This document shows, in pieces, positions 1 to 5,160 of a DNA stretch of 5,160 nucleotides. The DNA lies in the NCBI GenBank assembly GCA_010024525.1, contig RGGS01000109.1, positions 1 to 5,160 of the forward strand. The letters are read 5' to 3'. The notes under the pieces are model-generated. The model saw only the letters and a list, made by a program, of their open reading frames with translations. It did no database searches and was not told where the DNA came from. Numbering within the stretch: position 1 is the stretch's first letter; every line of letters starts with the position of its first letter. The position numbers were made by a program, and so were the translations under genes. Source of the stretch: Verrucomicrobiota bacterium (lineage in GTDB: Bacteria; Verrucomicrobiota; Verrucomicrobiia; Methylacidiphilales; Verrucolacustridaceae).

Positions 1-1362
1 TGTCGAGGCCAATAGGAAGCTGGTGCCCCTCAGGACTTCCGCTCTGGGCAGAAAGAATCTCCTCATGATTCCGTGATCTTCCGGAATCTTGTTCCACTCA
101 ATGCTGACGTCTGCGAGCATCGCACGCCCGTGTGTCGTCACAGCGATACTGGGTCCATGCACCCCGGCCTCGGGAAGCTCCGACAGCCAGACCCCAAAAT
201 TACGCGCCGGTTGACATTCGCTGAGATTCGGATGGGGCTTTCCCGCAAATCCTGAGACCGGGATGGCAGGCAGATGCACCTCTCCCCGCCATACAACCTT
301 CCCCTCCCCCGGACCACGTTGCCGGAGAAACTCCGGGGTTTCTGCCGCCACTTCCAGGGGAATGGACCCCCATGAAAAATTTTTCAGAATTCTGCGGTAC
401 CCCCGGAGCAGCGGGCGCCGCACATAGCTTTTCAAGTTCATGGCCCCCTTCGGCTTCAACTTCTTAAACCAACGGGACCAAGCTAAAGGAAGCGGGTGTC
501 TCCACCATGCGCGGATCCCCTGCCTTATGCACCATCGTTTCATGGCCGGAGTAAGGTACGCTCGCCCACCGGGGATTTGAGGCAAGGATGCCAAGGAATT
601 CCTTCCAAAGACCGCCAAGGCTCCGCCTCGGATCAGATTTTTCCGAATGTCTGAATACTCCGGTTTTTCCCACTCCTCGATCGTGGCCCGCAGAACCTGC
701 GACTGCTCCTCTCCGAACATTCCGGAGCTGTAGGCTTTTTCCATCTCCTGAAAAACACCAAGACATTTGGGTTCGTAGAAGATTCCCTGTCTGAGACCCA
801 GTACCCAGGCCAAATGATGATCCGCATGCCAACGGAGAGCCTCCGGCAAGCCCCCCATTTTTTTCAGGGCGGATACATGAAACAACGCCTGTCCGACAAA
901 GGGAAGATATCCAAAACGACCCGGCACCTTAGCCGGAGAGAAATATCCCCCGCCCCGTCGGGGTCGGTAGTTGTGGGAAGGGCGTCTTCGCACCTTGGAT
1001 TCAATCACCAGGTCCCATACCACTGCACCCACCTGTGGGTATTCGCTTAGGATCCTGCGCATTCGTGCCAGAGCCCCGGGCAACAAGTAGTCATCCGCAG
1101 CCAGAAACAACACATGTCCGAGCGGGATTTCAGGCAGAAGATCATTGATATTCCGAAGGAGCCCCTGCGGCTGATCTTTTTTCAGGAGTTGAATTTGGGG
1201 ATACCGAGACTGAAGTTGCTCCACCACCTCCAAGCTGTTGTCGTCTGACGCATCATCGATCACCCAGATGTTTTCGTGTGGCTCCGCCCCCTCCAGGACC
1301 GAAGCTAAGCACCTCTCAAGGAATGGCCCGTGGTTTCTATTCGGAATGACGACAGAGATCAC
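1..1362 (-). CDS. Glycosyltransferase family 2, probably fused to a GT61-type domain; 3' end cut by window edge
   Basis: The frame stays open for 454 codons from a GTG at 1362 to the left edge, so the C-terminus is missing. Seen: residues 1-10 (VISVVIPNRN) are the first strand of a GT-A fold; IDDASDD (35-41) is the nucleotide-binding acidic motif; AADDYLLPGAL (88-98) is the DXD-like metal/donor site; GGLPE (170-174) and the following W-H-A-D-H (178-182) fit the acceptor-side and catalytic-base region. This is a standard family 2 inverting transferase domain of about 200 residues, acting in the cytoplasm on a nucleotide-sugar donor. Residues 280-335 are rich in Arg, Lys and Trp. From about 355 a second domain seems to begin: the stretch AVTTHGRAMLADVS (407-420), then PEDH, a LPR and a hydrophobic strand ending in LLAST, resembles the N-terminal part of family 61 (DUF563) transferases, whose catalytic half would lie beyond the edge. 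It is transcribed with the gene at 1371-2879. The GT2 call is firm; the GT61 part is inference. The start is uncertain (see the junction entry). Confidence 0.88.
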   Translation of the reverse strand, partial: MISVVIPNRNHGPFLERCLASVLEGAEPHENIWVIDDASDDNSLEVVEQLQSRYPQIQLLKKDQPQGLLRNINDLLPEIPLGHVLFLAADDYLLPGALARMRRILSEYPQVGAVVWDLVIESKVRRRPSHNYRPRRGGGYFSPAKVPGRFGYLPFVGQALFHVSALKKMGGLPEALRWHADHHLAWVLGLRQGIFYEPKCLGVFQEMEKAYSSGMFGEEQSQVLRATIEEWEKPEYSDIRKNLIRGGALAVFGRNSLASLPQIPGGRAYLTPAMKRWCIRQGIRAWWRHPLPLAWSRWFKKLKPKGAMNLKSYVRRPLLRGYRRILKNFSWGSIPLEVAAETPEFLRQRGPGEGKVVWRGEVHLPAIPVSGFAGKPHPNLSECQPARNFGVWLSELPEAGVHGPSIAVTTHGRAMLADVSIEWNKIPEDHGIMRRFFLPRAEVLRGTSFLLAST

Positions 1363-1373
1363 AAGGGCATCTA
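1360..1373 (-). other. Operon junction with ambiguous start of the GT2 gene
   Basis: On the minus strand the upstream gene stops with TAG (1373-1371), directly followed by ATG (1370-1368). That ATG reads only Met-Pro-Leu and then TGA. The GT2 frame is instead entered at GTG (1362-1360), 8 bases after the stop. Upstream of that GTG the frame stays open for more than 30 codons inside the neighbouring gene, but without a plausible start. No clear Shine-Dalgarno sequence precedes the GTG; the nearest purine run, AAAGG at 1388-1384, is too far from it (21 bases) and better spaced for the ATG. Adding one G after CCCTT would give an N-terminus MPLVISVVIP, very typical of the family. So either translation starts at GTG by coupling to the upstream gene, or one base is missing here. 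Confidence 0.6.
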
Positions 1374-2879
1374 TGGGTGCAAGCCTTTGGATCGATAGGA
1401 AACCCCAAAACCATAGAATAACCTGTAGTACAACACCCAGAGAGAGACTAGCACCTTGAAAAGGCCGCGGCTTAATTTGTTTACCCGGAGTTTTTGCGCT
1501 CTCCGCAGAAGATTCCAAATAGCTCGGATACGAATATCCTGAGGGGCAAGCTCTCGAGCGCGCACCGCCTTCGGCAAGGCAGTATTCACAATCACTTCCT
1601 TGCTCGTAAGGCTGGAAATCAGATCCCAAGCAGCATCCGCACGAATCTCCGTTATTTGACGATAGGCTGACCAGAGAAACGCGTCCTGTACCAGACTCTT
1701 TTTGCTGGCGATCTTTCGCGCGAGATGAACTTCAAAGGTGTATTTGGCTTCCGGAATGACGGCCTCAAACGTTTGAAAATATTTTTCAAGTGATTTAGGG
1801 GACTTCGTGGTCTGATGTCGATTGATTTGCTCTATTAGGCAGGCAGTAAAGGCACTCAGATTTCCATTAGGAGCATGATTTGACCTGAGCCTGTGGAGCC
1901 TGTTTTTGGTGCCGGTATGGCGAACCGGAAGTATTTTTCTTACTGTTTTCACCATCTCTCCCAAGTCCTGATATGAAGGGCTAAGCAACTGTTGCTTATG
2001 CGCAAAAGGAAGCTTGTCCTCGGTTTCGCGAATCGCGTAGTTATGATATCCGGATGGGGTCACGTTAAAGATTGCGTAGGGGGTTTGGGAAAAGTTGGCA
2101 GCGGTTGCAAAACCGGAGGAACTACCCAGAAATGCTTGCGCCGCAAAGATGGAGGCCAAATCGTTTTTCAAGGTACCTCCGCACTTGCGCAGCGAATGAA
2201 CACCGGGAATCTCCAGAAAGCTGGTGGGATAGTTCGCAACTTCCCCCATCAAAAGGATAGCATGCGTACGGAGATAGTTTGCTGCCAGTACATCCAAAAG
2301 CCCAAACCAAACCACCGGATCGGCATTCCGAGCGGCATCACTTAAATCCCACCGCTGATCATAGCCCCGAAATCGGATATGGACGCAGATCCAGCGGGTT
2401 TTGCCGGTAACCCGCCGGATCATTTCACTGGTCTGCTTGGCAACAGACAAGGGGGCCTGCAGGAATGGGATTTGACCATTTTTTTGGTAAAAGTCGTTCA
2501 GTTTTTTATGACTCGCCACATGCTGCTCAAAGAATCTTGTCTGATCTTTGATGTTGATCACATTCGGGCTTCCCAGTTTTAGTTTTTTTAAATCCCTCAT
2601 GTAATCCGTTCTTACATGCTCGCGAAAGGTTCGCCCCTCCTCCCCTGCCACCCTAAGTCCGAGTGGATTAAACAGAAAAGCTTCAGGCAATTCTCCTAGA
2701 TATTTCTTCCCTTTACCCGGCTTGATGAAGGGTTGCATGGGGTGAGGAAGCTTAAGCTGACACTGGTAGCGTATCTCCTTGGGTTGCCAGTGGGCCTCTT
2801 TCGCCTGGACGGTTTGATGAACCGACCAAGTTAGGATATCCCCCAGACTGAAAGGTAGATACTGAAAATCGTAAATCAT
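1371..2879 (-). CDS. Putative glycosyltransferase resembling the TIGR04372 family, with C-terminal extension
   Basis: A complete 502-residue protein. The frame is open further upstream to an ATG at 3074, but that part lies antisense inside the divergent GT4 gene; the ATG at 2879 gives a sensible N-terminus (MIYDFQYLPFSLGD) and is the likely start, though no clear ribosome binding site precedes it. Seen: N-terminal region 1-160 with S-L-G-D at 11-14; then a core with HIRFRGY (167-173), RNAD (184-187), a buried strand ending in MGE (211-213) and LGSSSGFA (251-258) followed by a hydrophobic strand and FN. This order (H-x-R-x-x-G-Y, RN-A-D, MG-E/D, LG-S/T-SSG) recalls TIGR04372-type putative transferases of polysaccharide clusters. 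Residues about 330-502 lie outside that core: helical, basic, and ending in a hydrophobic stretch (473-492) that could be an amphipathic or membrane-associated helix. Donor and acceptor are unknown. Sampled lines run about 37-42% G+C, well below the neighbours. It heads the minus-strand operon with the GT2 gene. Confidence 0.75.
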   Translation of the reverse strand: MIYDFQYLPFSLGDILTWSVHQTVQAKEAHWQPKEIRYQCQLKLPHPMQPFIKPGKGKKYLGELPEAFLFNPLGLRVAGEEGRTFREHVRTDYMRDLKKLKLGSPNVINIKDQTRFFEQHVASHKKLNDFYQKNGQIPFLQAPLSVAKQTSEMIRRVTGKTRWICVHIRFRGYDQRWDLSDAARNADPVVWFGLLDVLAANYLRTHAILLMGEVANYPTSFLEIPGVHSLRKCGGTLKNDLASIFAAQAFLGSSSGFATAANFSQTPYAIFNVTPSGYHNYAIRETEDKLPFAHKQQLLSPSYQDLGEMVKTVRKILPVRHTGTKNRLHRLRSNHAPNGNLSAFTACLIEQINRHQTTKSPKSLEKYFQTFEAVIPEAKYTFEVHLARKIASKKSLVQDAFLWSAYRQITEIRADAAWDLISSLTSKEVIVNTALPKAVRARELAPQDIRIRAIWNLLRRAQKLRVNKLSRGLFKVLVSLWVLYYRLFYGFGVSYRSKGLHP

Positions 2880-2935
2880 GAGGGTGGGTATGGGTTTGTT
2901 CTCGAGAGGTAACTTGGTTATATTATGACAGAAAC
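2880..2935. promoter_or_regulatory. Divergent promoter region between two glycosyltransferase genes
   Basis: This is the only intergenic space in the window. It contains a short A/T patch (2917-2927) that can serve as a -10 element on both strands. Plus strand: TTGTTC (2897-2902), 18 bases, TATTAT (2921-2926). Minus strand: TTGGAA (2951-2946, inside the GT4 gene), 18 bases, CATAAT (2927-2922). The matches to the sigma-70 consensus are moderate (-35 boxes 3/6 and 4/6; -10 boxes 5/6 each). If both are used, polymerases would compete for the same patch. No strong operator palindrome is visible; CTCGAG (2901-2906) is only six bases. Confidence 0.35.
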
Positions 2936-4219
2936 ATGGGTCGTATTCCAAAACTTTTGCCGGCACCCTTACAACGTTTTCTGCAACGCCGACGTCTGAA
3001 AAGGAAGCTTGCCCAAACACCCTACTCCCGCTCTGCCGTAGGGGAGTTGCTGGCAGAATTAGCCAGCCACCCACGCTTTTTGCCCACTCCCCAAAGACCC
3101 TCTCTTCTTTTATACGCCACCATCTTTCCCCGTCTTTCCTGTTCCTTCAATCTTGTGGAATACCGGGCTCTCCTGGATCACTTCCCCGGCAGCTTATGCT
3201 ACACCACAGGCACGGACTTTCACACAGGCTCGGACCGGCCGACCTTCGAGGGGATTTTAAGGGATTATTCCGCGCTTTACCCCCACCATGCCAAACGGAT
3301 TCGGAAAATGGATTTCTCCACTTCCTTCTCCGCGTCTCTTTTTTACACCATCTTCCTAAGCAATATTCATGACTGTCTTCCGCTTTTGGAGGGAACCCGG
3401 ACCCCTTTTGTTTTTCGGCTTTATCTCGGGGGTGAGTGGTGCGTCGGGAACGAGGATTCCGACCGGATGCTGGACCGAGTGCTCCGTAGCCCCCAGTTTC
3501 GACACGTCATCACCGTTGACCCCGCCACGGAACGCTATGTCAGGGAGAAATGGAAATTGGGTTCCGATCAGCTCAGCTATCTCCCCGGATGGATGGTCGA
3601 TACCACGACTCTTTATTCCGCCGGCGCGCATCGTCCCAAGGAACCATCCCATCAGATTTGTTTTGTCGGGATGAAATCCGCCCCAGGAGGGAAAAACAAG
3701 GGATTCGATGTGTTCGTGGAGGTGGCCAAACAATTGGCCAAGAAGTTTCCGGCCATGATTTTCCATGTGGTGGGATCCTGCGGTCCAGAGGACGCCGATG
3801 TCACCGAACTGGGCCCGCGCATCGTTTTTCACGGGGTCCAAAATCAGGATTTCTTCCCGCGGTTTTACCCAAACATGGACTTGATCCTTTCCCCCAATCT
3901 GCCGAACTCCCTCGCCCCCGGCCATTTGGAGGGAGCCCCCAACGTGACCAACGTGGAGGCGGCCCTCTGCGGTTGCCTCGTTGTCATGACCGATCAATCA
4001 CGCTTGAACGTTCTTTTTGAACCAGACCGACATCTCTTGGTGGTTCCTCACGACGCCCAGGCCATCACCCATCGGTTGGAATCCCTTTACAACAACCCCC
4101 ATCAGCTCCTCAGATTGGCTGCCGAAGGTCGTGAACGATTCCGCGAGGTTTGTGATTCGAATCGGATCTTACAACCGCTTTTTGAGCGGATCTCTCAATA
4201 TCTTCCCAAGCCTGCCTAG
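2936..4219 (+). CDS. Glycosyltransferase family 4 (GT-B fold)
   Basis: A complete 427-residue protein. Seen: a basic N-terminus (residues 13-24 rich in Arg and Lys, a possible inner-face membrane contact), a divergent acceptor domain containing FVFRLYLGGEW (158-168), and a typical family 4 donor domain: ICFVGMKSAPGGKNKGFD (241-258) with the N-KG donor-phosphate loop, HVVG (277-280), IVFHGV (296-301), then YPNMDLILSPN (311-321). The donor-sugar motif is EGAPNVTNVEAALCGC (332-347), with Glu332 and Glu341 separated by eight residues instead of the usual seven. The enzyme should be a retaining transferase using a nucleotide-sugar donor in the cytoplasm. The acceptor-domain pattern resembles transferases in which the corresponding segment reads Y-P-G-G; here Pro is Leu. 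The ATG at 2936 has no Shine-Dalgarno sequence in front (GACAGAAAC), and no in-frame start lies between it and the promoter. It is a single gene opposed to all its neighbours, diverging from one and converging on the other. Sugar specificity is unknown. Confidence 0.87.
   Translation: MGRIPKLLPAPLQRFLQRRRLKRKLAQTPYSRSAVGELLAELASHPRFLPTPQRPSLLLYATIFPRLSCSFNLVEYRALLDHFPGSLCYTTGTDFHTGSDRPTFEGILRDYSALYPHHAKRIRKMDFSTSFSASLFYTIFLSNIHDCLPLLEGTRTPFVFRLYLGGEWCVGNEDSDRMLDRVLRSPQFRHVITVDPATERYVREKWKLGSDQLSYLPGWMVDTTTLYSAGAHRPKEPSHQICFVGMKSAPGGKNKGFDVFVEVAKQLAKKFPAMIFHVVGSCGPEDADVTELGPRIVFHGVQNQDFFPRFYPNMDLILSPNLPNSLAPGHLEGAPNVTNVEAALCGCLVVMTDQSRLNVLFEPDRHLLVVPHDAQAITHRLESLYNNPHQLLRLAAEGRERFREVCDSNRILQPLFERISQYLPKPA
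4216..4219. other. Shared CTAG carrying the stop codons of two convergent genes
   Basis: The plus-strand glycosyltransferase ends with TAG at 4217-4219 and the minus-strand aminotransferase ends with TAG read from 4218 to 4216. The palindrome CTAG serves both, so the two coding regions overlap by four bases and there is no intergenic terminator. Any terminator for either transcript would have to lie inside the opposite gene. Confidence 0.95.
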
Positions 4220-5160
4220 CTTTTTGCCGGAAGGTTTCGCAGGATTCCCTCCAGACATCGAATCACGTAACCACACTCTTTTTTGCTCAAGGCAGGGTAG
4301 AACGGCAGGGACAGAACCCTTTCCCCCAGTTTTTCGGCCACGGAGAAGGAGGCCTTGGCCCACCGAATTTGACCCCGAAAATAGGATAGAAGATGCACGG
4401 GGCGGTAGTTAACCGTTGTCTCCACGCCCTTTTCCCGGAGTTTTTGCATAATGGTCCCACGATGCGGGGCAGGCACCAAAATCGGATAGAGATGATGGGC
4501 GTGAACACTGCGCGGGACTGCGGGGAATAATTCTATCCCGGGAATCTCTTGAAGCCCCCGTTTGTACCAGCGGGCCCGCTCTCGGCGAAGCGCCGCATTC
4601 TTCTGGATTTTTCCAAGCTGCGGAAGCAAAAGAGCCGCATGAAGATTATCCATGTTGTATTTCCATCCGAAGATCTCCACGTCCCAAGGTTGAAACCCCT
4701 CCTTTTCCCGGTCGTAAGATGTCTTGGTCATTCCGTGGAGCCGCAGAAGTCGGAGTTTTTTGGACAGGGATGGGTCGCGAAAGGAGACGGCTCCTCCTTC
4801 CCCGCATGCCAGGTTCTTGGTCGCAAAAAAGGAAAAGCAGACCGCATCGGACAATTCTCCTGGTCGAATGCCGTCCCGGGATCCCTCCACACAGTGCGCT
4901 GCATCTTCCACCACTTTCAGCCGATGCTTTCTGGCAATTCGCTCAATGGCCCGCATGTCGGCCATCTGGCCGTACAAGTGAACCGGCAGAATGGCCTTCG
5001 TTCGACGGGTGATCGCCGCCTCGATCAAGGAAGCATCAAGATTTCCCGTCTTGGGTTCCACGTCCACAAAGACCGGAGTGGCGCCTGCCTGGAGAATGGC
5101 CAGGGCCGAGGCCACAAAGGTAAAAGGCGTGGTGATCACCTCGTCCCCAGGACCCACCCC
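4216..5160 (-). CDS. DegT/DnrJ/EryC1/StrS family sugar aminotransferase, 5' end cut by window edge
   Basis: 314 codons are visible; the frame is open at the right edge and the first residues, GVGPGDEVITTPFTF, match an internal segment of the family, so about 50-70 N-terminal residues are missing relative to the usual 360-400. Seen (numbered from the first visible codon): VEDAAH (84-89), whose Asp86 contacts the PLP pyridine nitrogen; FSFFATKNL (109-117) with Lys115 (codon 4818-4816), the Schiff-base lysine; GEGGAV (120-125) directly after it; GWKYNMDNLHAAL, the subunit-contact and substrate-loop region; and the C-terminal LPFYPALSKKE pattern. These enzymes transfer an amino group, usually from glutamate, to a keto nucleotide-sugar, giving amino-deoxy sugars for O-antigen, capsule or protein glycans. 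All key residues in view are intact, so it should be active. Whether it acts at C3 or C4, and on which sugar, cannot be told. It is a separate transcription unit from the minus-strand pair to its left, since a plus-strand gene lies between. Confidence 0.93.
   Translation of the reverse strand, partial: GVGPGDEVITTPFTFVASALAILQAGATPVFVDVEPKTGNLDASLIEAAITRRTKAILPVHLYGQMADMRAIERIARKHRLKVVEDAAHCVEGSRDGIRPGELSDAVCFSFFATKNLACGEGGAVSFRDPSLSKKLRLLRLHGMTKTSYDREKEGFQPWDVEIFGWKYNMDNLHAALLLPQLGKIQKNAALRRERARWYKRGLQEIPGIELFPAVPRSVHAHHLYPILVPAPHRGTIMQKLREKGVETTVNYRPVHLLSYFRGQIRWAKASFSVAEKLGERVLSLPFYPALSKKECGYVIRCLEGILRNLPAKS

Noticed and set aside
464..832. 122-codon minus-strand frame, and other frames at 588-1050
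   Set aside because: They lie inside the family 2 transferase gene, whose frame shows clear motifs over the same bases; these translations show none.
1484..1497. Fourteen-base direct repeat CCCGGAGTTTTTGC, second copy at 4434-4447
   Set aside because: Both copies encode Gln-Lys-Leu-Arg on the minus strand within unrelated helices; there is no extended flanking similarity, so it is probably coincidence.
2925..2998. 24-codon frame from ATG at 2925, in another frame from the GT4 start
   Set aside because: It has no ribosome binding site and overlaps the GT4 start; nothing supports it as a leader peptide.
2880..3074. N-terminal extension of the central gene to an ATG at 3074
   Set aside because: It would run antisense through the first 46 codons of the GT4 gene, has no recognisable content, and the natural family-like N-terminus begins at 2879.
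3356..3997. 213-codon minus-strand frame and 156-codon plus-strand frame (3550-4020)
   Set aside because: Both are shadows of the GT4 gene, whose own frame carries the conserved motifs.
4154..4163. Ten-base perfect palindrome GATTCGAATC
   Set aside because: It is inside coding sequence, occurs once, and is short enough to arise by chance.
4175..4189. Small hairpin CCGCT-TTTTG-AGCGG near the end of the GT4 gene
   Set aside because: The stem is only five pairs, no T-run follows it, and it lies within the coding region, so it is not a convincing terminator.

Overview
This window is a piece of a bacterial surface-polysaccharide (capsule, O-antigen or similar glycan) gene cluster. Four protein genes fill almost all of it, and all four belong to glycan-building families: three glycosyltransferases and one PLP-dependent sugar aminotransferase. 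No RNA gene, insertion sequence, CRISPR array or tandem repeat is visible. The organism cannot be named from this window. Base composition is moderately high in G+C overall (about 55-70% in sampled lines of three genes), and the families and tight packing fit a Gram-negative-type bacterium, but that is inference.

Layout, left to right. Positions 1-1362 (minus strand) hold an uninterrupted 454-codon reading frame that runs off the left edge. It starts with a family 2 (GT-A) glycosyltransferase domain and ends, at the edge, with what looks like the beginning of a family 61-type glycosyltransferase domain, so it is probably a two-domain fusion cut by the window. Positions 1371-2879 (minus strand) hold a complete 502-residue protein resembling the TIGR04372-type putative glycosyltransferases, with an extra C-terminal part of unknown role. 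Its stop codon lies 8 bases before the GTG start of the family 2 gene, so these two genes form an operon. Positions 2880-2935 are the only real intergenic space, a 56-base divergent promoter region. Positions 2936-4219 (plus strand) hold a complete 427-residue family 4 (GT-B) glycosyltransferase. Positions 4216-5160 (minus strand) hold the C-terminal 314 codons of a DegT/DnrJ/EryC1/StrS aminotransferase whose start lies beyond the right edge. The plus-strand gene and the aminotransferase converge and share a CTAG that supplies both stop codons.

Working model: the aminotransferase makes an amino-deoxy nucleotide sugar in the cytoplasm, and the three glycosyltransferases add sugars, possibly including that one, to a lipid-linked or surface glycan. 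Donors, acceptors and linkages cannot be read from the sequence. The central minus-strand gene is clearly poorer in G+C than its neighbours in sampled lines, which suggests the cluster was assembled from parts of different origin. I see no wholly new system. The points most worth a second look are the probable GT2-GT61 fusion, the unusual start of that gene (a GTG, or an ATG put out of frame by one missing G), the C-terminal extension of the central gene, and the apparently leaderless start of the family 4 gene.
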